From the NCBI GenBank assembly GCA_964549995.1, contig CAZJXF010000006.1:1-51140 (forward strand): a stretch of DNA of 51,140 nucleotides, read 5' to 3'. Source of the DNA: Desulfatirhabdium sp964549995. Lineage in GTDB: Bacteria > Desulfobacterota > Desulfobacteria > Desulfobacterales > Desulfatirhabdiaceae. The translations under genes and the position numbers were made by a program. The notes beneath the pieces were generated by a model. It searched no databases and was not told where the DNA came from. It worked only from the letters and a program-made list of their open reading frames with translations. The stretch's first letter is position 1, and each line of letters opens with the position of its first letter. Positions 16,360 through 25,454 of the stretch are shown piece after piece.

Positions 16360-18351
16360 ATGGAAACCGGACTTGTCGTCGAATTCATCGATCATGAAAA
16401 AGTGACGTGTGCCGTCGTGCAGGAGGTGAAACACCAACGGCTTCGCCTGCTGACAGAGATGAATCGCGAAGTTTCCATTGCGACAAACCGGCTTTGTCAC
16501 AAAAGCACCCACACCCTCGACCCTTTCCTGAGTCGAACCCGCCTCGTTGAAATCCTACGACATATCTCCGAAAAGCGGCGTGAACTGAGCCGACAGATCA
16601 AGGTCCGTGAAATCTGGGAGATTCTGAATACCGAGCAGGAATGGATCGACATTTCGACGATGGCTCATTTTTGTTTCGCCAACGACATTACCTGCGATCA
16701 CGAATCCGCCGTGATCCGCGCCTTTTTCCAAAACCGGATGTACTTCAAATTCGATCATGACCGCTTCTTTCCCATTTCTCAGGAACAGGTTCAGCGTTTG
16801 ATCGAGGCGCAGCAGGAAGCCGAACGGCGAAATCGCCTGATCGAGCGAGGAGCGGCATGGCTGAAACACGCATTTCATGCGGCCAACGGTTCTCTGAAGA
16901 TCGAAGACGATACGATTCGGTTCATCGTCGATGCCTTGAAATCCTATTATCTCTTCGACAACGACTCCCCCAATGCCCAGCTCGCCAAAGATATCCTACA
17001 ACGGGCGGAAATCAAAGATCCCGACAAGCTCTTCGATGTCTTCGTCAAGGTAGGAGACTTTCATCCAGACGAGAATCTCGATTTGCTGCGGTACGACACA
17101 CCGATTCACTTTGGACCCGAATGCGAATCCCATGCCGACGCCCTACGGGGGAAATGCACCGATCCCGATTTCAACGGAAGGCTGGATCTCACCCACCTGT
17201 CGATTTTGACGATCGATGGTCAGTCCACACTCGATTACGACGATGCCCTCAGCATTGAAACGCTGGATGACGGATACCGAGTCGGAGTGCACATTGTCGA
17301 TGTCGGTCATATTCTTCAAAAAGGAGATCCCCTCGACAACGAGGCACGCCACAGGGCAAGCTCCATCTACCTGCCGGATCTCAAGATTCCCATGCTGCCC
17401 GCCTGCCTCTCGGAAGGGGTTTGCTCTCTCAAGGCAGAGCACAATCGGCCGGCCATCAGCATTCTGATGGACGTCGACCGGATGGCTCAGGTACGATCCT
17501 ATCGGATCGAGCCGAGCGTGATCCGGGTCAAGCGGCAGCTCAGCTATTTCGATGTCAATCAAATGATCGATTCCGACACCGACATTGCCACGCTTTACGA
17601 GATCGCGCGCCAGTATCGGGAAAGACGCCTCGAAGCGGGAGCGATTCACATCTCTCTTCCCGATATCTCGGTCTGGATCAGCGAAAATGGTGAAATCAGC
17701 GTCAACCGGATCAATCGGGAAAGTCCGGGCAGGATGCTGGTGGCGGAGTTGATGATTTTGGCCAATTGGGTGATGGCGCGTTTTTTGGCCGATCACGGGG
17801 TTGCTGCCATTTTCCGCTCCCAGCCGGGGCCCCGGGAAAGGCTTTATCCGGGAACGGTGTCGAGCATCTTCCTCAATTACGTGCAGCGAAAACTGCTCAG
17901 CCGATTCATCATCCGAAGCGACCCCGAACCACACGCAAGCCTCGGCGTGGATGCCTATGTCACCGCAACCTCCCCTATTCGAAAATATACGGATCTTGTC
18001 ACACAACGTCAGATCCGTTCCATACTGGGGCTGGAATCGGGATACACCCGCGAGGAAATCGACCGCCTCATTCAGGAAATTCAGCAGCCGCTGCTGCAGG
18101 TATCCCGCATTCAACATAACCGGAATCGCTATTGGCTGCTGAAATATCTGGAATCTCAATTGGGACACAAATACGAGGCGGTGGTTCTTCAGAAGAAGAG
18201 AGATGCCGTACAGGTGCTGCTGACCGATTTCATGCTCGAATGCGAAATGCCGATCAGCGGCGGCGTAGAGCTCAAACCAGGCTCGACGGTTCAGGTGACG
18301 ATCCAGCACGCCAGTGCCAGAAGGAATATGCTGGCGGTGTATCTATCGTGA
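16360..18351 (+). CDS. RNB-domain exoribonuclease (RNase II/R family)
   Basis: A 663-residue 3'-5' exoribonuclease. The catalytic RNB domain runs from about 285 to 600: LTIDGQSTLDYDDALSIE holds the metal-binding aspartates, then VHIVDVGHIL, SIYLPDLKIPMLPACLSEGVCSL and, near the C-terminus, ATSPIRKYTDL with the conserved Arg. The N-terminal ~280 residues are helical and unlike the cold-shock domains of RNase R, and the S1 part at the C-terminus is short. Probably a delta-proteobacterial subtype of RNase II. It is expressed from a promoter that leaves almost no leader. Confidence 0.88.
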   Translation: METGLVVEFIDHEKVTCAVVQEVKHQRLRLLTEMNREVSIATNRLCHKSTHTLDPFLSRTRLVEILRHISEKRRELSRQIKVREIWEILNTEQEWIDISTMAHFCFANDITCDHESAVIRAFFQNRMYFKFDHDRFFPISQEQVQRLIEAQQEAERRNRLIERGAAWLKHAFHAANGSLKIEDDTIRFIVDALKSYYLFDNDSPNAQLAKDILQRAEIKDPDKLFDVFVKVGDFHPDENLDLLRYDTPIHFGPECESHADALRGKCTDPDFNGRLDLTHLSILTIDGQSTLDYDDALSIETLDDGYRVGVHIVDVGHILQKGDPLDNEARHRASSIYLPDLKIPMLPACLSEGVCSLKAEHNRPAISILMDVDRMAQVRSYRIEPSVIRVKRQLSYFDVNQMIDSDTDIATLYEIARQYRERRLEAGAIHISLPDISVWISENGEISVNRINRESPGRMLVAELMILANWVMARFLADHGVAAIFRSQPGPRERLYPGTVSSIFLNYVQRKLLSRFIIRSDPEPHASLGVDAYVTATSPIRKYTDLVTQRQIRSILGLESGYTREEIDRLIQEIQQPLLQVSRIQHNRNRYWLLKYLESQLGHKYEAVVLQKKRDAVQVLLTDFMLECEMPISGGVELKPGSTVQVTIQHASARRNMLAVYLS

Positions 18352-18353
18352 AC

Positions 18354-18388
18354 AAGCAAGATGCGTGGTGCGCAAATGCGAAAGTGCG
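18354..18388. repeat. RTGCGNN heptamer array after the ribonuclease gene
   Basis: Units AAGCAAG, ATGCGTG, GTGCGCA, AATGCGA, AAGTGCG begin 3 bp after the ribonuclease stop codon. Same family as at 14952 and 51001. Confidence 0.7.
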
Positions 18389-18440
18389 CGCTTCCCACCT
18401 CAGGGTTTCGCCTATGGAACTTCGTTGTGGAACTTCGTTG

Positions 18441-18469
18441 TTGACTTTGATCGACGGCTTCTTTATTCT
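18441..18469 (+). promoter_or_regulatory. Promoter of the LEA-type lipoprotein gene
   Basis: TTGACT (18441-18446), a 17-bp spacer and TATTCT (18464-18469). The predicted leader is about 72 nt long. Confidence 0.6.
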
Positions 18470-18547
18470 CCATACGGTTTTTTGAAACTTCAGCGGTTTT
18501 ATAAGGGGTTTATTCCAATTTTGCAGTTATTTAAAAAGGATATGTGC

Positions 18548-19042
18548 ATGCAGCGGTTGGTTCGTTTCCAGCTTACGATGGTTTGCATGCTTTTCCTGTG
18601 GATGCTTCTTCCCGCCTGCGGCATGAAATCCACCTCTGTGGCATCTCCTCAGGTCACGGTTTCCAAGATCAAGGTGGAAGACATCAACCTGTTCGAGGCC
18701 GTTGTCCGCGTCGAGATGCGGGTCATCAATGTCAACGATGATCCCGTCGATTTCAAAGGTCTGAACTGCGAACTTCATGTAGACAACATGCGACTTGCGA
18801 CAGGGGTTTCCAACCTGCCCATCCATATCCCTTCCCGTCAGACAGCCTTCATCCCGATCACCGTTTACTCTTCCGTCGAAGATATGACCCGTGTCATCCG
18901 GGACATCCGCTCAAAAGACAAGGTCACCTACGAAATGAACGGAAAGCTTTATATGGACGGCGGTCTTTTCAAACCCGACTCCCTGGCCTTTCAATCCAAA
19001 GGAGAAATTTCTCTCGAAGGGCTGAAAGCTTTCCGGATGTAA
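18548..19042 (+). CDS. LEA type 2 (WHy-domain) outer-membrane/periplasmic lipoprotein
   Basis: A 164-residue protein with a type II signal peptide: basic start MQRLVRF, hydrophobic core and lipobox LLPAC around residues 19-23. The mature part (VTVSKIKVEDINLFEAVVRVEMRVINVNDDPVDFKGLNCEL) is the water-stress/hypersensitive-response fold found in many bacterial LEA-2 lipoproteins. The start at 18548 is chosen because AAGGA sits 7 nt upstream; an ATG at 18542 would be only 1 nt from it. The function is not known beyond a likely envelope role. Confidence 0.8.
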   Translation: MQRLVRFQLTMVCMLFLWMLLPACGMKSTSVASPQVTVSKIKVEDINLFEAVVRVEMRVINVNDDPVDFKGLNCELHVDNMRLATGVSNLPIHIPSRQTAFIPITVYSSVEDMTRVIRDIRSKDKVTYEMNGKLYMDGGLFKPDSLAFQSKGEISLEGLKAFRM

Positions 19043-19046
19043 GCTT

Positions 19047-19133
19047 GACGGCTTCGCAAAAAGGCGCTGCACCCCGATTCTGGGGTATTTCCCGGCCTGA
19101 GCATGCGGGCGGGTACGCCTTTTGATGATGCAG
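19047..19133. repeat. Truncated copy of the palindromic MITE-like element (copy 1)
   Basis: Starts 4 bp after the lipoprotein stop with GACGGCTTCGCAAAAAGGC and continues with a stretch shared with the left arm of the element at 30016 (GATT, CCTGAGCATG, CCTTTTGATG, TGCAGCG). The right arm is missing; the next gene, in reverse, ends at 19144. Confidence 0.7.
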
Positions 19134-19143
19134 CGTGTTTTCC

Positions 19144-19590
19144 CTATCCCTCCATCTTTTCACCGGTCTCTTCCTCCTCGACAGTCAACCACTCGGTAAC
19201 GATCCGATCCAACGGCGAGCGAATGTCCCGCCAGATCGGTTTGATGGCTTTGCCTTCCCGCCATTCGAATTCGACCGTTTCCATTCGCCCAGGAATGATA
19301 TGCTCATTTTGAGAGCCATATCGCTTTTCCGGCGTATATTCGACATAAATCATGCGTACGGGATCGATGTTGAAGCGCTCGACAATGGTTGTTGCAATGT
19401 GCCCCGCACAGCTTCGAACGCTCATGGGGCTTCCTGCAATGTCCTGAACGATGGCCAGAAACGGCTTGAAATACAGTTGCTTGTCCGAACCGTGCCGCAG
19501 ATCGATCAGTCGAAGATGGCATTTGCCGCTTCCCAAACGCATGGGGCCACCCCACCCTTCCCACTCGTAGATATCGTTATAAAGCATCAT
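19144..19590 (-). CDS. Conserved-looking hypothetical protein
   Basis: A 148-residue soluble protein, acidic at the C-terminus (VEEEETGEKMEG), that I do not recognise. It begins MMLYNDIYEWEGWGG and has a good GGGAGGA site. It contains Trp/Tyr-rich segments and no membrane stretch. It converges on the lipoprotein gene and diverges from the amidohydrolase. Confidence 0.65.
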   Translation of the reverse strand: MMLYNDIYEWEGWGGPMRLGSGKCHLRLIDLRHGSDKQLYFKPFLAIVQDIAGSPMSVRSCAGHIATTIVERFNIDPVRMIYVEYTPEKRYGSQNEHIIPGRMETVEFEWREGKAIKPIWRDIRSPLDRIVTEWLTVEEEETGEKMEG

Positions 19591-19729
19591 CGCTATCCTC
19601 CCATTGTGTCATTCAATGGTTCAGAGCCTTCGGTTGCCGTCTTTCGAAAATCGTCATGCTGTTTGCACGTCTATCCCATAGGATCCTCTTGCAGCCGAAT
19701 GTCTGTGAAAAGTATAAGGAGGAAATGCG

Positions 19730-19807
19730 ATGAAGTCCATCCCCATAAAAAAAGGAAAAGATCTCCATGAACCACCCCCGTCTTGTGATAGCAGGCTGGC
19801 TGATTGA
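19730..19807 (+). CDS. Possible 25-codon leader ORF overlapping the amidohydrolase start
   Basis: A near-ideal ribosome site (TAAGGAGGA, 19715-19723) is followed by ATG at 19730 and a 25-codon frame (MKSIPIKKGKDLHEPPP...) ending at 19807. The frame overlaps the first 41 nt of the amidohydrolase gene in another frame. The amidohydrolase itself has only a weaker AAGGAAAA site. It could be a leader peptide for translational coupling. Confidence 0.4.
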   Translation: MKSIPIKKGKDLHEPPPSCDSRLAD

Positions 19808-20960
19808 CGGAACGGGTCGGAAAGCCGATCGGCACATGTGTATCGGTCTTCGAAACGGCTGGATCGATTTCGTATGTCCCTGCGAATCTCTGCCAATATC
19901 GCAGGAAGCCGAAGAAGTCCTCGATTGGTCGGATTCGACCGTTTTACCGGCCTGGATCGACTGTCATGTCCACCTGACGATGTCCGGCACCACGAACCTG
20001 GAGGAACGAAAGGCTCAGCTATCGTGCGATGAGCCGGAACGGATTCACCGTATCGAACGACATGTGAGAGACCATCTCCGCTGGGGAATCGTCGCCGTCC
20101 GCGATGGTGGGGACCGACATCAATCGGTGCTGCGATATTGCCGTTGTCCGGCGATGCAAACCATCCGATCGCCCGTTCATGTGGCAACCCCCGGAGCCGC
20201 CTGGCATGCCCAGGGTCGTTACGGCCAACTGATCGGACGATCCCCGGCAACCGGAAAGGCTCTGGCGGAAGCCATCGAGTCGGACTGGAACGACTCCCCA
20301 TACAAACCCGATCACATCAAAATCGTCCAGTCCGGTTTGAACAGCTTGACCCACTTTGCAAATCAGACGGCCCCTCAGTTTTCGTTCTCGGAGCTTCGGG
20401 ATGCCGTTTCACTCGCTCGTCGACTCGGGTTGCCTGTCATGACCCACGCCAATGGGGAACTTCCTGTATCGATCGCTGCCGAAGCCGGAAGCACATCCAT
20501 CGAACACGGGTTTTTCATGGGAAAAGAGGTCATGAAACGATTGGCCGAATTGGGAACGGTCTGGGTGCCGACCATCGGTACAATGAAAGCCTATGCCGAG
20601 TCCCTCCCGTCCGATTCCCCCCAGATTTCCATCGCCCAAAAAACACTCGATCACCAGTTGAATCAGTTGTATGATGCCAAACGATTCGGTGTACGCATCG
20701 CGATGGGCACCGATTCCGGAAGCATGGGCGTTTATCACGGTCGAAGCTTTCTCGAAGAATTCCGGCTGTTTCTCGAGGCCGGTCATGCCGTGCACGAAGC
20801 AGCGGCAGCAGCCTCCTGTATGGGTGCCGAACTGATGGGGCTCGAACATCTGGGCACGATTCAAGCCGGAAAAGCCGCCGTTTTTCTTCGAATCCCCGGC
20901 CCTCCGGAAACGTTCACCCAACAACTGGAACATGGAATGCTTGAAGATTTCCGGCAATAG
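19767..20960 (+). CDS. Amidohydrolase family protein (imidazolonepropionase/dihydroorotase-like)
   Basis: A 397-residue TIM-barrel metal hydrolase. The metal motif DCHVHL is at residues 65-70, a metal-bridging Lys may be in DHIKIVQSG, further ligands in MTHANGE and SIEHGFF, and the catalytic Asp in MGTDSGS. These are the features of binuclear zinc amidohydrolases of the imidazolonepropionase-like subgroup. The substrate cannot be read from the sequence. Gene neighbours (Nudix, PtsP) do not point to a pathway. Confidence 0.8.
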   Translation: MNHPRLVIAGWLIDGTGRKADRHMCIGLRNGWIDFVCPCESLPISQEAEEVLDWSDSTVLPAWIDCHVHLTMSGTTNLEERKAQLSCDEPERIHRIERHVRDHLRWGIVAVRDGGDRHQSVLRYCRCPAMQTIRSPVHVATPGAAWHAQGRYGQLIGRSPATGKALAEAIESDWNDSPYKPDHIKIVQSGLNSLTHFANQTAPQFSFSELRDAVSLARRLGLPVMTHANGELPVSIAAEAGSTSIEHGFFMGKEVMKRLAELGTVWVPTIGTMKAYAESLPSDSPQISIAQKTLDHQLNQLYDAKRFGVRIAMGTDSGSMGVYHGRSFLEEFRLFLEAGHAVHEAAAAASCMGAELMGLEHLGTIQAGKAAVFLRIPGPPETFTQQLEHGMLEDFRQ

Positions 20961-21055
20961 ACTGCGGCCCACATCCTTCCCTGGGGATACATATCGGCCA
21001 TGAAGACGTTGCCGACAGCCGATTCCATACTGCTCACAGCTCAAAGGAAACCGAC

Positions 21056-21586
21056 ATGGAAGCTGTTGTCCGATCCGTCCGAACCATTCATCGAGGCAGG
21101 GTGTTCACTCTGACAACCGAAGAACTTTCGCTTCCCAACGGAAACGATACGACCATCGACATCATCCGTCACCCGGGAGCTTCGGCCATCGTACCGATCA
21201 CAGCCACAGGAGAGGTCATCCTGCTGCGTCAGTACCGCCGAGCCGTCTCCGGAACCATATGGGAAATCCCTGCCGGCACCTTCGACGGCAAAGAAGACCC
21301 GCTGGTTTGTGCCCAGCGGGAATTGATTGAAGAAACCGGTCATGCTGCAGCATCCTGGCGCAAATTAGGTGAAATCACCCCAGTGCCGGGATATTCCGAT
21401 GAACGAATTCACCTGTTTTTGGCTACAGAACTCACACCGGCCTCCCAGCATCTCGACCCGGATGAGGTCCTTTCCATCCATCCCGTGCCGTATCCGACAG
21501 CAATCGACATGATCCATGAAGGAACCATCCAGGATGCCAAAACCATCGCCGGACTCTTTTTGGCTGGTCGGTTCCTGAATCAGTGA
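21056..21586 (+). CDS. Nudix hydrolase (ADP-ribose pyrophosphatase-like)
   Basis: A 176-residue protein with a perfect Nudix box: GTFDGKE, seven residues, then RELIEETGH (Gx5Ex7REUxEExGU). The N-terminal VLTTEELSLPNGN and GASAIVPITATGEVILLRQYRRAV stretch resembles NudF-type ADP-sugar pyrophosphatases, which hydrolyse ADP-ribose to AMP and ribose 5-phosphate. It lies 54 bp before ptsP on the same strand. Confidence 0.85.
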   Translation: MEAVVRSVRTIHRGRVFTLTTEELSLPNGNDTTIDIIRHPGASAIVPITATGEVILLRQYRRAVSGTIWEIPAGTFDGKEDPLVCAQRELIEETGHAAASWRKLGEITPVPGYSDERIHLFLATELTPASQHLDPDEVLSIHPVPYPTAIDMIHEGTIQDAKTIAGLFLAGRFLNQ

Positions 21587-21640
21587 CCTGAAAGCAGTAG
21601 ACCGAGACCGTCAGGCTCGACCTTCCAGCTGCCGAATTCC

Positions 21641-23971
21641 ATGAGGAACCTGAGAATGAGCGCTGTTTCCGCTTCGAACAAATATGCAGATCATCTGAAC
21701 CTGCTCTTCGATATGAGCGAGCTGACAGCCGTTTTGGCCGATTCCAGGGATATCAACCATTTCTTGCGAGAGACGGCCCGAATGGTCGCCCGGCATCTCG
21801 ATGCCGATGTCTGTTCCATCTATCTCTACGACAACCAGCGCCACGACCTCGTTCTACGGGCAACCGTCGGATTGAATCCCGAGTCCGTCGGAAAGGTACG
21901 CCTGAAAAGCGGAGAGGGCTTGGTTGGAACGGCGATGATGTCCCGCCAACCGATTTGTGAAGGTTCGGCGAAAGCCAATCCGCGCTTCAAGTATTTTGCG
22001 GAAACCGGTGAAGAACGGTTTGAGAGTTTTCTGGCCGTCCCGATCTTTCGGGGAGTCGAAAACATCGGCGTTCTCGTGGTGCAGCACGGCCGGAAAGATT
22101 ATTTCGGAGAAACCGACGTCCTGACCTTGAAGGCCACGGCCTCCCAGCTGGCTGGCGCCATCGAAAACGCCCGACTTCTAATGGACATGGCCGATCGTTC
22201 GGAGGAGGAAATCATCCCCGAGCAGGTTCGTTTCATCCGTGGACAGAGTGCCTGCCCTGGATTCGCCTTCGCACCTTGCCTGAAAATGGAAAAGGCTGCA
22301 TCCTTTCTGTTCCAGGAGGAACCGCCCGACAAACGAACCGCGCTGGGAATCGACGCTTACCACCAGGCCTTTCAGCAAACATTGGATCAGTTGAAGGTCC
22401 TGCAGGAACGGTTTGCCGAACGCCTTCCCGAGAGCGCATCCATGATTTTCACCGCCCACTTCATGATCCTGAAGGACAGCCGATTTCATGCGGAAATCGT
22501 ATCCAAAATTCAGTCCGGCATGGATGCGGTTCAGGCGGTCAAATCCGTTACCCGGCACTATATCGCCCTCTTCTCCTCCAGCCCCTATTCCTATCTTCGG
22601 GAGAAGGTGGTCGACATGCAGGATCTGGGGGCACGGCTTCTCGAAAACCTCCTGCCGGGGCGTACAGATGAATGGCATGGGTTCCAGCACCGAATCATCA
22701 TCGCCCGGGAACTCTACCCTTCCGACATCCTGAAATTGGCCTCCCAGGATGTCGCAGGCATCGTTTTGGTCAGCGGCGGTATCACCAGCCATGTCTCGAT
22801 TCTGGCGCGATCCTTAAAAATACCGACCATCATCGCAGACAATTCTGAACTGCTCACCATTCCGGACAATACCCCCGTCCTGATGGATGCAGACATCGGA
22901 AACCTCTATGTCGATCCATCCCCGACCGTCCTAAACCAGTTCGAGGAGCGGAACCAGGCTCGGGCGAAGATGTCGCGGCTTGCCCCGCACATGATTCCGA
23001 CGACCCTCACGGCAGATGGGGAGCGCGTTGAGTTGTATGCCAACATCAATCTCCTGAGCGAACTGCCCCTGGCCAAGGAGCTGCTGGCGGAGGGAATCGG
23101 TCTGTACCGCTCCGAATTTCCCTTCATCATCCGTTCGAGTTTCCCTTCCGAAGAAGAGCAGTACCACATCTACCGCCGCATCGTGGAGGCGATGCCCGAA
23201 AAACCCATCGTCATCCGAACCCTCGATATCGGCGGCGACAAGGTGCTGGCTTACTCGGACGCAACCGTTGAAGCCAATCCGGAGCTGGGGCTTCGCTCGA
23301 TCCGGTTTTCCCTGCAACACACGGATATCTTCGAGCAGCAAATCCGTGCGATTTTGCGGGCAGGGGCGGGTCATCCCCATTTGGGCATCATGTTTCCGAT
23401 GATCGCGTCCCTCGATGAGCTGCTGGAAGCCAAGGCGGTCGTCCGGCATTGCCTCGAAGAGCTGCAGCACCATGGCTTCGATCACCTGAAAACCCCCAAC
23501 ATCGGCATCATGGCCGAGCTTCCGTCCGTCATTCCGATCATGGATGAATTGGCTGCCGAAGCGGATTTTCTGTCGATCGGTACGAACGATTTCATTCAAT
23601 ATATGCTGGCTGTCGATCGAACGAATGAAAAAGTCGCCCGTTACTATCAGCCCGGCCATCCGGCTGTATTGCGCGGACTGCATGCCATTGTCCAGGCGGC
23701 GCGCCGGCAGGGGAAACCCGTTTCGGTTTGCGGAGAACTGGCTCATGAACCCGAATGGGCGATTTTTCTGATCGGCATCGGGGTCCGTCGCCTCAGCCTC
23801 GATCCCCAGTACCTCCCCCAGATTCAAGGTCTGATTCAGCGGCTGAATCTACAAAAGGCCGAAGCGTTCGCGAACCTTTTGCTGACCAAGGCAAGCGTTC
23901 GTGAAACCACGGAAATGATTGCCCGGTATCGGGAGTATTGCGATTTAGGCGAAGCGGCAGAAGATCGATAG
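21641..23971 (+). CDS. ptsP: Phosphoenolpyruvate-protein phosphotransferase PtsP (GAF + enzyme I)
   Basis: A 776-residue enzyme I(Ntr)-type protein. A GAF domain occupies about residues 20-180, followed by the PEP-utiliser N-terminal and mobile domains. The phosphorylated His is His384 in SGGITSHVSILARSL. The PEP-binding barrel follows, with RSEFPFI, IRTLDIGGDK and the Cys in SVCGELAHEPEW. In known systems this enzyme phosphorylates NPr in a regulatory chain; no NPr or enzyme IIA gene is in the window. A start at 21656 (MSAVSAS) with GAGG upstream is also possible. Confidence 0.9.
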   Translation: MRNLRMSAVSASNKYADHLNLLFDMSELTAVLADSRDINHFLRETARMVARHLDADVCSIYLYDNQRHDLVLRATVGLNPESVGKVRLKSGEGLVGTAMMSRQPICEGSAKANPRFKYFAETGEERFESFLAVPIFRGVENIGVLVVQHGRKDYFGETDVLTLKATASQLAGAIENARLLMDMADRSEEEIIPEQVRFIRGQSACPGFAFAPCLKMEKAASFLFQEEPPDKRTALGIDAYHQAFQQTLDQLKVLQERFAERLPESASMIFTAHFMILKDSRFHAEIVSKIQSGMDAVQAVKSVTRHYIALFSSSPYSYLREKVVDMQDLGARLLENLLPGRTDEWHGFQHRIIIARELYPSDILKLASQDVAGIVLVSGGITSHVSILARSLKIPTIIADNSELLTIPDNTPVLMDADIGNLYVDPSPTVLNQFEERNQARAKMSRLAPHMIPTTLTADGERVELYANINLLSELPLAKELLAEGIGLYRSEFPFIIRSSFPSEEEQYHIYRRIVEAMPEKPIVIRTLDIGGDKVLAYSDATVEANPELGLRSIRFSLQHTDIFEQQIRAILRAGAGHPHLGIMFPMIASLDELLEAKAVVRHCLEELQHHGFDHLKTPNIGIMAELPSVIPIMDELAAEADFLSIGTNDFIQYMLAVDRTNEKVARYYQPGHPAVLRGLHAIVQAARRQGKPVSVCGELAHEPEWAIFLIGIGVRRLSLDPQYLPQIQGLIQRLNLQKAEAFANLLLTKASVRETTEMIARYREYCDLGEAAEDR

Positions 23972-24007
23972 AAAGCGAGACCCGTAGTTCGAAAGGTCGA
24001 ACGCCTG

Positions 24008-24021
24008 TAGGGGCGACCCGT
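24008..24021. repeat. Half copy of the GTAGGGGCGACCC repeat
   Basis: GTAGGGGCGACCCG in front of the flavodoxin-like gene, preceded by GCCT, matching one arm of the palindrome at 13158. Confidence 0.6.
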
Positions 24022-24054
24022 CTCGGATCACAAAACAACAGGAGGTCACTTGAA

Positions 24055-24630
24055 ATGAAAGTGGTTGCATTCAACGGAAGCGCTCGGAAAGACGGCAATA
24101 CGGCGATTATGGTCCGCACGGTCCTTCAGGTCCTCGAAGAAGCCGGCATTCAAACCGAATTGATCCAGCTTGCCGAAAAGAAGATATCCGGATGTAAGGC
24201 CTGCTATGGATGCGTCAAGAAGAAAAACGGAAAATGCGCCGTCGCCAAGGACGACTTGAACGATATGCTGGGCAAGATGCTCGAGGCCGATGGAATCCTC
24301 CTGGCCTCTCCGACGTATTTCGCCGATATCACCAGCGAAATGAAGGCCCTGATCGACCGTTGCGGCATGGTGAGCCGGGCAAACGGCGATCTGCTCAAGC
24401 GAAAGGTCGGTGCGGCAGTCGTCGTGGCCAGAAGAGGCGGCGCCATCCATGCGTTCGACTCCATGAACCATTTCTTCCTGATCGGGCAGATGATCGTCGT
24501 GGGATCGAATTACTGGAACATGGGTTTTGGGTTGAATATCGGTGAGGTGAGCGCCGATCAGGATGGCCTGACCACGATGCGCATCCTGGGTGAAAACATG
24601 GCGTGGCTTCTGAAGCGCCTGTCATCCTGA
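24055..24630 (+). CDS. Flavodoxin-fold NAD(P)H-dependent FMN reductase family protein
   Basis: A 191-residue protein with the flavodoxin-fold start MKVVAFNGSARKDGNT, which binds FMN phosphate, and LLASPTYFADITSEMKALIDR near the isoalloxazine ring. A Cys motif, CKACYGCVKKKNGKC, at about residues 48-62 is typical of the iron-sulfur flavoprotein group and could bind a [4Fe-4S] cluster. The start at 24055 follows a perfect AGGAGGT. It is probably an electron carrier or reductase in anaerobic metabolism; the partner is unknown. Confidence 0.8.
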   Translation: MKVVAFNGSARKDGNTAIMVRTVLQVLEEAGIQTELIQLAEKKISGCKACYGCVKKKNGKCAVAKDDLNDMLGKMLEADGILLASPTYFADITSEMKALIDRCGMVSRANGDLLKRKVGAAVVVARRGGAIHAFDSMNHFFLIGQMIVVGSNYWNMGFGLNIGEVSADQDGLTTMRILGENMAWLLKRLSS

Positions 24631-24638
24631 GTCACGGT

Positions 24639-25127
24639 ATGGCCAAAACGACCGAACCCGTCACCCAGGCCATTCGGTTTCTGAAATCGGCCGGACTTCC
24701 TTATCGGCTGCATGGCTATCCGTATATCGACAAGGGCGGCGCCGCTCACGCCGCCTCTTGTCTCGGCATTCCGCTGCATGCAGTCGTCAAGACCCTCGTG
24801 ATGGAAACGGACGCTGGAAAACCGATGCTTGTTCTGATGCACGGCGATCTCGAGGTTTCCACCAAAGCCCTGGCGAGGCATCTCGGGGTAAAATCCGTTT
24901 CCCCCTGCAGCGCCGAACGAGCCAATCGATTGACCGGATATGTCGTCGGCGGTATTTCCCCCTTCGGCGTTCGAACCCCCATGCCCGTGTACATGGAGGC
25001 AGGCATTTTCTTGTTGGATCGCATGTTCCTCAATGCCGGAAAACGGGGATGGCTCGTCGAATTGAATCCAGGAAAAGCGGCAGATCTTCTGCATGCCGAA
25101 CGGGTAGAAGTGGGCATATCCCCGTAA
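24639..25127 (+). CDS. ybaK: YbaK/EbsC-type aminoacyl-tRNA deacylase (Cys-tRNA(Pro) deacylase)
   Basis: A 162-residue YbaK/ProX-domain protein that clears mischarged tRNAs. The family's Lys and neighbouring stretch are in PLHAVVKTLVM, and the conserved glycine loop is in TGYVVGGISPFGVR. The start at 24639 lies 8 bp after the flavodoxin-like gene's stop, so the two are probably co-transcribed; a frame beginning at 24603 would overlap that gene. YbaK is the closest name; related ProXp members cannot be excluded. Confidence 0.85.
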   Translation: MAKTTEPVTQAIRFLKSAGLPYRLHGYPYIDKGGAAHAASCLGIPLHAVVKTLVMETDAGKPMLVLMHGDLEVSTKALARHLGVKSVSPCSAERANRLTGYVVGGISPFGVRTPMPVYMEAGIFLLDRMFLNAGKRGWLVELNPGKAADLLHAERVEVGISP

Positions 25128-25141
25128 GACGATGATGCTTT

Positions 25142-25454
25142 GATGGACTCGCAAAAAGTCGGCAACTCTATAACGAGCCGCATGGGAGGAGACACGCCTT
25201 TTTCGTTGCATCGGATAAACTCAGCCGCCCGAGCTCGTAAGGGCCGGGCATGTGGCCAGACTTCAACGATGGATCATTGAAACGCAACATCTTGTTATTC
25301 AAACAGATATGACTTGAATGAGCATGCCCGGCCCAACGATCTCCGGCGGCTTCAAACAAGTATCCGATGCAACATCAAAAGGCGTATCTCCCCCCATGCT
25401 CAGGCCCGTCAAGAACCATAGCTGGGGGGGGAAGCGACTTTTAGCGAGTCCATC
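25142..25454. mobile_element. Palindromic MITE-like element, long form with 7-bp direct repeats (copy 2)
   Basis: 313 bp bounded by GATGGACTCGCAAAAAGTCG and its inverted copy (one mismatch). The two arms of about 130 bp are imperfect inverted repeats of each other (for instance GCATCGGATA versus TATCCGATGC). ATGCTTT is repeated directly at 25135-25141 and 25455-25461, which looks like a target-site duplication. It carries no credible ORF and lies 14 bp after the ybaK stop. Confidence 0.85.

Noticed and set aside
25142..25454. Group II intron or structured ncRNA
   Set aside because: No domain V-like motif or reverse transcriptase; flanking direct repeats and terminal inverted repeats fit a DNA element better.
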